Assembly: GCA_005223185.1 (NCBI GenBank)
Contig: NJBN01000002.1
Location: forward strand, 519,036-583,035
Length of the DNA stretch: 64,000 nucleotides
Direction: 5' to 3'
Source of the DNA: a candidate division LCP-89 bacterium B3_LCP
Lineage (GTDB): Bacteria; Electryoneota; B3-LCP
Shown: in pieces, positions 52,629 to 61,220 of the stretch
Layout: each line of letters starts with the position of its first letter
Position numbering within the stretch: the first letter of the stretch is position 1
Notes under the pieces: model-generated
Databases searched by the model: none
Seen by the model: the letters and a program-made list of their open reading frames with translations, nothing else
Told to the model about the DNA's origin: nothing
Program-made: the position numbers and the translations under genes

Positions 52629-54160
52629 ATTATGTTCTCCCGATCCAGTGAACGATATTGAATGGCTTCAGCTACGTGAGCAGGGAGTATCTTATCAGAT
52701 TTCTCCAGATCAGCTATGGTTCGCCCGACCTTCAGTATGCGGTCGTAGGCTCGAGCGGATAATCCCAGTCGGTCAATTGCAGATCGCAGCAGGTTCATGC
52801 CATCTGCATCTAAAGAACAGTAGGTTTGTAACTCATTAGAGGTCATGTGAGCGTTGGCATAGATACCGTTTAGATCTTTAAAACGCTTAGTCTGGATTTC
52901 ACGCGCTTCCTGCACTCGCTCGCGAACAGCGCTTGATGATTCCCCTTGTGAAAGTGATGCCAGATCTTCAAAAGGCACTGATGGCACCTCCAAATGTATA
53001 TCGACGCGATCCATTAACGGTCCGGAAACGCGCGCGCGATAACGCTGAATAACCACTGGTGAACAGGTGCATTCATTCTTGATATCACCGTAATATCCAC
53101 AGGGGCAGGGATTCATAGCGGCAACCAGCATAAAGCGAGCAGGATAGGTAATAGAGGTCATCGCTCGGGCAATAGTAACGTAAGTGTCTTCCATCGGCTG
53201 GCGCATGACTTCCAGGACGTTGCGCTTGTATTCCGGCAGTTCATCCAGAAAGAGGACTCCATTGTGCGCCATAGAGACTTCTCCGGGGCGAGGATACTTA
53301 CCTCCGCCGATTAGACCCGGCCCCGAAATTGTGTGATGGGGCGACCTATATGGTCTGGTCGCTAATAGAGGCTGTTCAGGCGGCAGAATACCAGCTACTG
53401 AATGTATCTTGGTCGTCTCCAAGGCTTCGTTAAGCGTTAACTGCGGGAGTACGGTGGGAAAACGCTTCGCCAACATGGTTTTTCCTGACCCTGGGGGACC
53501 TATCATCACTAAATTATGACTGCCGGCAGCAGCGATTTCCAGCGCTCTCTTGGCGGCATCCTGCCCTTTAACGTCATTAAGATCAACAGGATATAGTGAG
53601 TGCTGGCTGAAAAGATCGCTGGTGTCCACATGTATAGGGGTTAAGGAAACATCGGCATTCAAAAAATCGACAACTTCAGATAGGGTGGTAACACCATAAA
53701 CGTCTATTCCCGGCGCCATAGCAGCCTCTCCGGCGTTAACCTCAGGGAGAACAATCGCTTTGAAGCCCTTGATCTGCGCTGCTAAAGCTAAACTTAAAGC
53801 GCCGTGAATGGGTCTGATCTTACCCTCCAGAGATACCTCACCAAGCATAATGAAATCATCCAGATGATCGGAATTAAGCTGCCCGGAAGCTGCCAATATT
53901 CCGATGGCAATAGGGAGATCATAACTTGAGCCTTCCTTGCGTATATCCGCTGGTGCAAGATTGATGGTTATCCTTTTCTGCGGGAAGAAAAACCCGGAGT
54001 TCTTTATGGCAGCCAGGACTCTTTCCTTGGATTCCTTCACGGCATTATCCGGCAAACCGACAGTTGCGTATCCGGGTATGAAACCTTCCAGGTGAGTTTC
54101 AACCACTACTATATAGCCGTCAATTCCGTGTGTGGCGGCAGAAAAAACTGTACGAACCAT
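52625..54160 (-). CDS. comM: YifB/ComM-type AAA+ ATPase (Mg-chelatase-like)
   Basis: This 511-residue protein has the N-terminal Lon-protease-like ChlI domain (about 20-145: VGLPDNAVKESKERVLAAIKNSG), Walker A GPPGSGKT (221-228), Walker B GVLFLDELPEY, and a C-terminal ComM domain with CPCGYYGD and the PRFMLVAAMNP stretch. ComM helicases aid branch migration in natural transformation of other bacteria. Its promoter appears to lie some 310 bases upstream, across a hairpin array. Confidence 0.93.
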   Translation of the reverse strand: MVRTVFSAATHGIDGYIVVVETHLEGFIPGYATVGLPDNAVKESKERVLAAIKNSGFFFPQKRITINLAPADIRKEGSSYDLPIAIGILAASGQLNSDHLDDFIMLGEVSLEGKIRPIHGALSLALAAQIKGFKAIVLPEVNAGEAAMAPGIDVYGVTTLSEVVDFLNADVSLTPIHVDTSDLFSQHSLYPVDLNDVKGQDAAKRALEIAAAGSHNLVMIGPPGSGKTMLAKRFPTVLPQLTLNEALETTKIHSVAGILPPEQPLLATRPYRSPHHTISGPGLIGGGKYPRPGEVSMAHNGVLFLDELPEYKRNVLEVMRQPMEDTYVTIARAMTSITYPARFMLVAAMNPCPCGYYGDIKNECTCSPVVIQRYRARVSGPLMDRVDIHLEVPSVPFEDLASLSQGESSSAVRERVQEAREIQTKRFKDLNGIYANAHMTSNELQTYCSLDADGMNLLRSAIDRLGLSARAYDRILKVGRTIADLEKSDKILPAHVAEAIQYRSLDRENIM

Positions 54161-54218
54161 ATTGAAGACTCAGAATATTGGTGGTTAGATGTGTAGTTTA
54201 TTTATAACTTGGTACTTT

Positions 54219-54266
54219 CAATCCCCGAAGGGGATACACTATAGTAGCCGCAGGTGAAACCTGCGG
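54219..54266. repeat. 48-nt palindromic repeat unit, copy 2
   Basis: Reads CAATCCCCGAAGGGGAT then TATAGTAGCCGCAGGTGAAACCTGCGG-like sequence. It matches 50284-50331 in length and most bases and opens the 54222-54349 hairpin array. Confidence 0.8.
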
Positions 54267-54349
54267 ATGTGTGAAATCACATTGTTTTTTGCGATCCTGA
54301 AGGGATCGAATAACCTAACCTACTTAGTTTGACCCTCTCAGGGTCAATT
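54222..54349. repeat. Array of short hairpins upstream of comM
   Basis: TCCCC/GGGGA (54222-54234), CCGCAGGT/ACCTGCGG (54248-54266), CGATCC/GGATCG near 54294-54310 and TTGACCCT/AGGGTCAA (54331-54349), with 3-5 base loops. No gene is supported between comM (54160) and the GT2 gene (54529). Confidence 0.7.
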
Positions 54350-54468
54350 GGCCACTCGATGTGTGTCTGTGCCACAGGCTGCGTCTGCGGTTACTTTTGT
54401 TACGCCTCTACGGGGCTTAGAATTGATAGCACATGTGACGTAGTTCTCACACGTTATCGTAAACTTAT

Positions 54469-54497
54469 AATTTAGCAAACATTGTTTGAAATGTCAA
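54469..54497 (-). promoter_or_regulatory. Promoter TTGACA-17-TAAATT
   Basis: TTGACA (54497-54492) and TAAATT (54474-54469), 17 bases apart on the minus strand. First gene on its path is comM, about 300 bases away past the hairpin array. Confidence 0.65.
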
Positions 54498-54528
54498 GTG
54501 ATTCTTTGGGCGTGAGCTTTCGTGAAAG

Positions 54529-55443
54529 TCAACTTAGGGTTCGCACGAAACCGCGGCGATAGGCGCTGTAAATTAAATAGGTAAGTAGCGGGGATGGTAT
54601 GAGGAATGACTGACAAAGGGATGCAACTCCAAGTAAGGTTTTGTAAAATACTCCGTTCGTAGCTGCACCCATGAACAGGTGTTTCCAGGTTTTACCAGTT
54701 GGTTGGGTTAAATCATCTAAGTGCAATTCTGCTGATACTTCCGGATGTTTTTTAAGTATCAAAGGGATGCTGTGTTCGCCGTACACTTCCAGTTTACGGA
54801 TGATCTCTTTCAAAGGTCGCAGGTGGTGGTGGTAGGCGACAGCTTGAGGAAGAAAAACCAGTTCCGATCCTGCTTTAACAAAGCGCAGACCCAATTCCAG
54901 ATCTTCGCCGCCGTAAACCGTGAAATTGGTGTCAAACCCCCCTAATTCAACGAAGGTCGATCTGCGGAAAGAAGCCAACCCTGAGGCGAAGTACCTACCG
55001 GGCATAGTTTGTCCAGGTTTCAGGCGGGCTCCGCCACGCTTAATGTAATACCTGCCGAAAGCTTGCTTCGCTAACAAATCCGGAAATCGCTGCGCGCCTA
55101 CCCCAACGGCTTTGTCTTTCTGTTCATGTAATTGTAAATGGGTAGAGACGTAGTCCGGTGTCGCCTCTATATCGCTATCCAGGAGCAGGATGATTTCACC
55201 GTTTGCTTTGTCAACGCCGTAGTTTCGGCATCCGGCTCGACCCCGGTTCTCGTCCAATTTATATATGTGGAGATTAAGATCACCTGAGAATGTTTTCGCT
55301 ACTTGCGAAGTATCATCAATGGAAGCGTCATCCACAAGAACTACTTCGAAATCACGCACATTTTGGCTAAGAAGCCCGCCTAACACTTTCGGCAGCGTTG
55401 ACGAAGCGTTGTACGCGGGGATGACTATTGACGTGGAAGACAT
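54529..55443 (-). CDS. Family 2 glycosyltransferase
   Basis: This 304-residue enzyme has SIVIPAYNASSTLPKVLGGL, LVDDASIDDT (about 36-45), LLLDSDIEATPDYV with a DxD-like motif (about 91-95), and the acceptor-side GGEDLELGLRF (about 178-188), all typical of GT2 enzymes that build surface polysaccharides. No transmembrane segment is clear except a possible weak one near the end. It starts 10 bases after the GT4-like gene ends and is the last gene of the 62397-54529 minus run. Confidence 0.9.
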   Translation of the reverse strand: MSSTSIVIPAYNASSTLPKVLGGLLSQNVRDFEVVLVDDASIDDTSQVAKTFSGDLNLHIYKLDENRGRAGCRNYGVDKANGEIILLLDSDIEATPDYVSTHLQLHEQKDKAVGVGAQRFPDLLAKQAFGRYYIKRGGARLKPGQTMPGRYFASGLASFRRSTFVELGGFDTNFTVYGGEDLELGLRFVKAGSELVFLPQAVAYHHHLRPLKEIIRKLEVYGEHSIPLILKKHPEVSAELHLDDLTQPTGKTWKHLFMGAATNGVFYKTLLGVASLCQSFLIPSPLLTYLIYSAYRRGFVRTLS

Positions 55444-55453
55444 AGATTAAAGA

Positions 55454-56551
55454 TTAAAGCTTGATTCCTGCATCCTGGTAATATCGATACAACTGATCCA
55501 TCACCGCATCCAGACTGTGGTTTTCTTCCACCCATTTACGCCCTTCTTTTCCTAATTGGCGGCGGTGATCCCGGTTTTCGATTAATTCCACTAACTTGTC
55601 TTTCAGACTGTTTTCATCTACATTTACGAATGGGTGATCGGTGAAGAAGGCATCGCATTTATCATTCATGCGGGTGCAGGTGGGGACCCCCATAGCCAGC
55701 GTTTCCAAGGAATTCATACCGTATCCCCAGCCACCGCGATCAGCTATCTGATCGACCGCTATATCCCAGCGTTCTTTGCGGCGCATGCACTCATCGTTGG
55801 GCAGTCCTTCCACCAGATCAAATTTCACGGGGAAGTCCCTTTCAAGTTCATTCATTACTTTAATGATATGGTCTGTTCCCTTGAAATGACGGGCACTTTG
55901 GGCTCTGCATGCATGACCGATGATCAAAGGATCATTTTCGACTTCTTTCATATCAAAGCGTTTAACGTCCAGAGGAAGGTGCAGATATTTGATATTGGGG
56001 TGTTTGTCCAGGAGATCCAGTTCGCTGGTAAGATTCAAGTCGCTGATCTCATCCACAGCGGGTATCACCCCCCGGTTACGCAGGTCGGTGCCGTGGTAAA
56101 AACAGACGATTCTTCCTCCCCTGTTTTTCATCCGCCTGATGAAGCGGGCATTGCGGAAGAAATCCAATCCCTGATCCAGATGATACAGGTCGAACCGGTC
56201 AAATTCAAATTCTCCGATGACACGATTGATCCTACCGGAGATCAGAAAATCACGCAGAAAGAAAAAAACCGCTTCCGCGGCTGTCGAAGTCTGCCAGGTG
56301 GGTGGGTAACCTGGACGATCCGCCTCAGCGCGCATTTCAGGAGCGGAGCGATACAAGATTTTCTTCAGATTCTTCACCCATGCGGCGTCCGGCATGAAAG
56401 GCAGATTTAAGCAGACGTCTTCCGGGAAACTGGAAGGAGAAGGGTAGAAAGTAGCATAACGGCATTCGTTACCGCGATTGCGGTGCCCCTTCTGGAACAA
56501 CGATAAGGTACCGGAAACGTGTTCGGGTGATATGTATAAAATGCGCGCCAC
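55454..56551 (-). CDS. Glycosyltransferase family 1/4-like protein
   Basis: This 365-residue protein has a GT-B type layout. Its C-terminal half contains GMNSLETLAMGVPTCTRMN (the usual E..AMG.P loop that binds the nucleotide sugar) and VELIENRDHRRQLGKEGRKWVEENHSLD; the N-terminal half is not typical. It begins directly adjacent to the channel gene (56552), suggesting coupled expression. Donor and acceptor unknown. Confidence 0.8.
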   Translation of the reverse strand: MARILYISPEHVSGTLSLFQKGHRNRGNECRYATFYPSPSSFPEDVCLNLPFMPDAAWVKNLKKILYRSAPEMRAEADRPGYPPTWQTSTAAEAVFFFLRDFLISGRINRVIGEFEFDRFDLYHLDQGLDFFRNARFIRRMKNRGGRIVCFYHGTDLRNRGVIPAVDEISDLNLTSELDLLDKHPNIKYLHLPLDVKRFDMKEVENDPLIIGHACRAQSARHFKGTDHIIKVMNELERDFPVKFDLVEGLPNDECMRRKERWDIAVDQIADRGGWGYGMNSLETLAMGVPTCTRMNDKCDAFFTDHPFVNVDENSLKDKLVELIENRDHRRQLGKEGRKWVEENHSLDAVMDQLYRYYQDAGIKL

Positions 56552-57550
56552 TTATTTTGCCATCTGTTCTAATTTCTTTATCTGATCGACATGTCCCACG
56601 ACCACGAGTTGATCGCCAGAGCGTATCTGCGCATCGCTGTCGGGATTAGGTATCATATCGCTGCCATCACGAATTAAACCGATGATTAAAGCTCCACCAG
56701 TTTCTCTGCGGATATTTGATTCTTTCAAAGTGTGATCAGCGAGAGGACTCGAATCGCTCACGTTGACCAATTCCATCCGTAGGGAAAGCTCATCTTTACC
56801 GGTCATTACGTCCAGGAAATCGACTATTTCTGGACGAACCAAAATCGAAGCCATACGGCGCCCACCGATCTGATAGGGCAGGATCACGCGGTCGGCGCCC
56901 GCTTTAAGCAGTTTACTCTCTGAAGCTTCATCGGTTCCACGTGCGATGATGAAGAGATCTGGGTTCAATCCTCGAGCGGATAACGAAACGTAAACGTTAC
57001 CCATATCGGTAGGCAGTGCGGTTAGAAGCCCTTTAGCTCTTTCTACGCCTGCTTGTATGAGTACTTCATCGTCAGTTGCATTACCCTGGATGGAAGGCAC
57101 ACCGTCCGACTGATGCTTCTGATAGACCGCCTCATCGGATTCTATTATCACGATGTCCCTGTCTTCTGCAATCAGTTCTTTGACAGCTTCGGAGCCCATT
57201 CTACCTGAACCGCAGACGATGTAATGTTTTTTTAACTTGGATAGTCGCTTCTGCATTTTTCCTACCCGAAATATTTCCTGAATCTGTCCGCTGACTAAGA
57301 ATGCGGTGAAATTTGAAAGACTGAAACCCACCAGCCCAACACCAACTAAGATTATAAAAATCGTATATAACTTACCGGTCTGAGACAGTGGCGCGACTTC
57401 TTTAAACCCCACAGTAGCCACTGTTATCACCGTCATGTACACTGAATCAGCGAAGGACCAGCCTTCAATTAAGCTGTAGCCGGTCGCGCCTGACAGCAGT
57501 ACGGTGAGTAAGAGTGCGGTGAAGAAAAGTAGCTTCTTTAGGATCGCCAT
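56552..57550 (-). CDS. Potassium-channel-like protein with RCK domain, altered filter
   Basis: This 332-residue protein has two transmembrane helices (about 6-26 and 62-84), a pore loop (about 38-52) and RCK/TrkA-N and TrkA-C domains that bind NAD or other ligands (HYIVCGSGRMGSEAVKEL, about 110-127). The selectivity filter reads TVGFKE (46-51), with Lys50 where channels have Gly (TVGYG or TVGFG). Related TrkA-N proteins with GYR or GFK filters exist, so this may be a variant subfamily with different conductance rather than a defect. Confidence 0.85.
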   Translation of the reverse strand: MAILKKLLFFTALLLTVLLSGATGYSLIEGWSFADSVYMTVITVATVGFKEVAPLSQTGKLYTIFIILVGVGLVGFSLSNFTAFLVSGQIQEIFRVGKMQKRLSKLKKHYIVCGSGRMGSEAVKELIAEDRDIVIIESDEAVYQKHQSDGVPSIQGNATDDEVLIQAGVERAKGLLTALPTDMGNVYVSLSARGLNPDLFIIARGTDEASESKLLKAGADRVILPYQIGGRRMASILVRPEIVDFLDVMTGKDELSLRMELVNVSDSSPLADHTLKESNIRRETGGALIIGLIRDGSDMIPNPDSDAQIRSGDQLVVVGHVDQIKKLEQMAK

Positions 57551-57588
57551 AAGAGGGGTAAAATTTCAGCGGAACCGGTATTGATGAT

Positions 57589-58665
57589 TTAGAAAACCGT
57601 ATATATCATCGTCAGTTCAATGGTGCGGTGATCGAAGTTCTTGATGCTGGAGACGATGGGATCGGGGGATTCGGTTCTGCGCTGGTCGTAAATAAAGCTA
57701 AATCCTACATTCAAATTCGACGATGGCGTGCAGGTGACAGTAGTCTCTATCCGATCGCGCCGGTCTTTCCTGCCTGCGTGGAATTTATCTATATCGAACG
57801 GTTGTCCGCTCTGATAGTATCGCAAACGCCGGTCGAAATCAATTCCTACCGACCAGTCGAATGCACTTTTAACAGGTAGTTTGTAATCTAAAGTGAACAA
57901 ATAACGGTTCTCTTCGTAGGAAGAATCACCATATTCCGTATCCTCTTCCACCAGAGTAACACCCAGGACGCTCGTTTGATCAAAACCTATATTATCGCTG
58001 ACTTTGAATTCATAGCCAAGTGAAAGATCAAACCCTAACGGTGATTCATAAGCACCTGAAACTCGGGTGAAATAGGCTTCTGAATCATATTCTGTGAAAT
58101 ATTCATTGTAATATATGTATTCCTTTCCGTATCTGACGTCAACCTCAAAGGGTTTGTGCCTGTACTTGATTCTGACGGAAGGGCGGTAGATATTGAAATT
58201 ACAGCTCTGGTACTGGTTTGTATCGCGGTCTTGGTAAATTCGTAGATAATAACCCGGCATGTATGAATATTGCAGATACAGGTATATACGATACCGGTAA
58301 GTCAACCGGGAGAGGAAGAAATGCGACTGACCGTTCTTCAGCGAATTAGAAGCGTACATGGAAAGCCTGCCGGAATAATACGGTCTCCAGCGAAAATACT
58401 TACCTAACTTGAAATCGTGATAAACCCGCAGTCCGAAGCTGTTTATCCAGTCATCAGATGTAGCTATTTCGGAAGGATAGTTTTCAGTGTTGTTTTCAAA
58501 GCGGTCGAGGTCACGCGGGGAATATTTCAGGATGTTATCGTCGTAACCGGAAGTCCAGAATACTTTCAACTTGATCGGTATCTTGTTGATCCCATAAACC
58601 TGTGATGGTATCACTACGCAGACAAGCAGGAGAATGAATATTATCTTCGAAGTAATTCTTTTCAC
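57589..58665 (-). CDS. Outer-membrane beta-barrel protein of the poly-gamma-glutamate locus
   Basis: This 358-residue protein has a signal peptide (about 1-25), then tyrosine-rich amphipathic strands throughout (FFLSRLTYRYRIYLYLQYSY, VRIKYRHKPFEVDVRYGKEY) and ends in TMIYTVF with the terminal Phe of barrels. No family recognised. It lies 7 bases downstream of the tandem-repeat exported protein, itself 33 bases downstream of pgsW, so it is probably transcribed with the pgs genes. It is a good candidate for an outer-membrane exit or anchor for the polymer; that role is inferred only. Confidence 0.65.
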   Translation of the reverse strand: MKRITSKIIFILLLVCVVIPSQVYGINKIPIKLKVFWTSGYDDNILKYSPRDLDRFENNTENYPSEIATSDDWINSFGLRVYHDFKLGKYFRWRPYYSGRLSMYASNSLKNGQSHFFLSRLTYRYRIYLYLQYSYMPGYYLRIYQDRDTNQYQSCNFNIYRPSVRIKYRHKPFEVDVRYGKEYIYYNEYFTEYDSEAYFTRVSGAYESPLGFDLSLGYEFKVSDNIGFDQTSVLGVTLVEEDTEYGDSSYEENRYLFTLDYKLPVKSAFDWSVGIDFDRRLRYYQSGQPFDIDKFHAGRKDRRDRIETTVTCTPSSNLNVGFSFIYDQRRTESPDPIVSSIKNFDHRTIELTMIYTVF

Positions 58666-58672
58666 GTAAGGT

Positions 58673-59620
58673 TTACAAATTATTGATCAAGTCTCTTCTT
58701 GGGATGAAGAATCGCAGCAGTGCGCTTCTCCCGTTATCGATCACATCGAATTCGTACTGATGCTTGCCTCGAGGTACTTCGATGAAAAACTTAGCGCCCT
58801 CACCCAGGATATATTCGCTCGTCTCCATGTACTCAGCTACGTCAGATGGTTTTGAACGCAGCGGATAGACCTGCTTTTCACTGCCATCTTCAAAAACGCG
58901 AATGCGGAATTTCTGGTTGGTAAACATGTTTGGGGCGAATTCCAGACGTGATAAAACCTTTATGGTAGTTGGTCCGATCACGCTGAATTTAAGGGAATCT
59001 TCGGATCCTATCCGATAATAGGTGACTTCGTCTTCTTTAATTATTAATGGAACCTCCCGGGTAAAGTCGGCAGGTGCAAAAGCCACGTTCTCAGATTTTG
59101 AATCCACGTCTGCCGAACGTTCGTAGAAGCGGAGATACAGTCGATAGGTAGATTTCGAACCTACGTAGAAGCGATATGTATGCTTACCTGACGGTACCTT
59201 TAGATAAACATTCCGACTGCTGCCCATATGGATGTCCGGCTCATCTGCTAACACTGCCGTTGAAGAGGCAGAAGCTACACGTCGAAAGCGGTTCTTCGTT
59301 TCACCATCACGTTCGCAACGAAGGTAATAACTCTTCTCGCCGCCTGGGTCTTCGCCGAATTCGATGCGCATCAGGATACGCAACTTGGTGGGGCCTTCAA
59401 GCGTAAGGAAGATCTCATCTCCCTTTTCCAAGGGGTAATAATTGAGTCTCTTACCCATAACTTCCACTTTAACCGGACCGGGAGCTTTTTCAGGCTTGAA
59501 GGATTTCCATGAAAATCCATTTTGCGCCCAAGCCAGGTTGAAAAGGAGGGAAAGCAATATCGGAATTAAAACAATTCCTGAAGATGTCTTCCCGATTTTT
59601 ATGCTAATTTTCACGTTCAT
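58673..59620 (-). CDS. Exported protein with two tandem homologous domains
   Basis: This 315-residue protein has a signal peptide (about 1-32). It then has two homologous beta-rich halves: about 48-170 (GPTKLRILMRIEFGEDPGG, VPSGKHTYRFYVG, LYLRFY) and about 190-312 (GPTTIKVLSRLEFAPNMF, VPRGKHQYEFDVI, LLRFF). The repeated GPTxxxxxxRLEF and VPxGKHxYxF motifs show an internal duplication. No known family. The position between pgsW and the barrel gene suggests a periplasmic link between them. Confidence 0.65.
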   Translation of the reverse strand: MNVKISIKIGKTSSGIVLIPILLSLLFNLAWAQNGFSWKSFKPEKAPGPVKVEVMGKRLNYYPLEKGDEIFLTLEGPTKLRILMRIEFGEDPGGEKSYYLRCERDGETKNRFRRVASASSTAVLADEPDIHMGSSRNVYLKVPSGKHTYRFYVGSKSTYRLYLRFYERSADVDSKSENVAFAPADFTREVPLIIKEDEVTYYRIGSEDSLKFSVIGPTTIKVLSRLEFAPNMFTNQKFRIRVFEDGSEKQVYPLRSKPSDVAEYMETSEYILGEGAKFFIEVPRGKHQYEFDVIDNGRSALLRFFIPRRDLINNL

Positions 59621-59653
59621 AATTTCAACTTAAGCAGTTATCGAAGCAAACAT

Positions 59654-60772
59654 CTACATCAATGTATCCGGATCGACGCCTTCTTCACGGAGCTTATATT
59701 TATCACGGTCGAGCAGCAGGACCACCAGGAGAGTTCCCATTAATATTATTACTGAAACCCAGGCAACGGTCAAGTTATAGCGTTCTACTGAAAAAATGGT
59801 TCCTGCACCGACAGGGGGCAGAGGAACCGGCGCTCGCGGAAGACCGTATGTATCTGCAATCTCACCAATGTTCTGCAGGTGAATAATGGGCGTGCCCTGT
59901 TCCCAGAATTCGTGTATTAAACCTCTAGCGGGATAATTCTGCTGGATGTAGGTCGTACTTAAACCCGGCTTGATCAAACTGCCGTTGACTGGATGACCCA
60001 AAACTGCAATACCACCACCGATATTGATGAAAGCTCCATAGCCGTTCTTGCCTTCCTGCTGGCGATAAATATCACGGCGCGCTGATTGTGATTCTGTTAG
60101 TGAAGTTGATGTAATGGGTGATGTATCGTTCCGTTGGATGGCGTCTTCAACGGCTACGCGTCCAGCGCCAGAAAGGGAACGACCAATATCCTGCCCGCCA
60201 CCTATTGAAGAAGCCATTGTCCTGTTACTGATGATACCTTCATTCAAGAGAATCGTTTCCATATCTAAGTAGGTAAATTCCGGATTATTAGCTCCCCACA
60301 TGGAAGAACCCACCGAAGTGATTATAACCGGCACTACTTCCAGGACTTCACAAGCAATGATGGTGGCGATATTCAACGAGGGAAAAGATCCGGTGAAAGC
60401 CACAGCCACCTTATCTCCTCTGGTGACGTCAGCGTCCATCAACATCTGTAAGATGACAGCAGCAAAATTGGGATTGATGGCAGTCAGCTTGGCACCTAAG
60501 TCACCTTCGTCGGTGGTAATCAAACTGTACTGCACGCCAATAACGGCGCTCTGGTTGGGATCATTCACTTCATCCAGAGCCCAACCGGCGGCTAAGCGGT
60601 CTTCACGCAGAACGTCTAAAGCCCGCACCATTCGCTGTGCTGCTTCTTTCTTTTGGTCATAGTTTGGTTGCCTGACCTCCTGCCTGCTATGTTCCGCCCA
60701 ATAGTAGAGTCCAGCAGCTAAGATCATCAGCGCCAGGAGGGTTCTTCTGGATTTTATGGAAGGTCTATACAT
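59654..60772 (-). CDS. pgsW: Poly-gamma-glutamate system protein PgsW-like
   Basis: This 372-residue protein has two membrane helices, one at the N-terminus (about 11-28) and one near the C-terminus (about 335-357), with a soluble domain between (VAVAFTGSFPSLNIATIIACEVL, MASSIGGGQDIGRSLSG, INIGGGIAVLGHP). It matches the protein annotated as poly-gamma-glutamate system protein in pgs loci lacking pgsA. The biochemical job is unproven. Overlap of 8 bases with pgsC shows the operon. Confidence 0.85.
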   Translation of the reverse strand: MYRPSIKSRRTLLALMILAAGLYYWAEHSRQEVRQPNYDQKKEAAQRMVRALDVLREDRLAAGWALDEVNDPNQSAVIGVQYSLITTDEGDLGAKLTAINPNFAAVILQMLMDADVTRGDKVAVAFTGSFPSLNIATIIACEVLEVVPVIITSVGSSMWGANNPEFTYLDMETILLNEGIISNRTMASSIGGGQDIGRSLSGAGRVAVEDAIQRNDTSPITSTSLTESQSARRDIYRQQEGKNGYGAFINIGGGIAVLGHPVNGSLIKPGLSTTYIQQNYPARGLIHEFWEQGTPIIHLQNIGEIADTYGLPRAPVPLPPVGAGTIFSVERYNLTVAWVSVIILMGTLLVVLLLDRDKYKLREEGVDPDTLM

Positions 60773-61220
60773 TGCCGATTATTTCTCCACCAGTGATAAT
60801 CATAAGTAATAAACGAACCGCCGAGGCAGCGATAATGACTCCCGCAATGGTCTGAAACAGCCCCTGTCTCTCCATCCAGTTGGCGATCAATCCCGGAATG
60901 ATGAAGCCAATCGCCTGAAATCTGATATCCACTTCGAAGAGGTTGTGAAGCACAAGCTGCCGTGATAGATATCCCAATATAAATCCGATGAGGATTGCTA
61001 ACACCATCCTGCGTCGTCCGTAGATGAACATGAAATGCGAGGTTCCCCGCAGAACCAGGAAGGTCAGAAAAGCCACAGCAAGCGTACCGATCAACTGATA
61101 GGGATCATGAAGCTGCAGAGCAATATATCCGGGCACCACGATTCCACCTGCAGCCACACCGAAGAATTCATTGAAGAGGAGACTGAATACAACTCCCAGA
61201 CCGACAGCCAGATCAACCAC
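60765..61220 (-). CDS. pgsC: Poly-gamma-glutamate biosynthesis protein PgsC/CapC
   Basis: This 151-residue membrane protein has four to five helices and the family start LAVGLGVVFSLLFNEFFGVAAGGIVVPGYIAL (about 4-34). Together with PgsB it forms the membrane-bound synthase for poly-gamma-glutamate. It overlaps pgsB and pgsW by 8 bases each. Confidence 0.93.
   Translation of the reverse strand: MVDLAVGLGVVFSLLFNEFFGVAAGGIVVPGYIALQLHDPYQLIGTLAVAFLTFLVLRGTSHFMFIYGRRRMVLAILIGFILGYLSRQLVLHNLFEVDIRFQAIGFIIPGLIANWMERQGLFQTIAGVIIAASAVRLLLMIITGGEIIGNV

Noticed and set aside
55634..56410. 258-codon frame antisense to the GT4-like gene
   Set aside because: The minus-strand gene has glycosyltransferase motifs in this region; the antisense frame has none.
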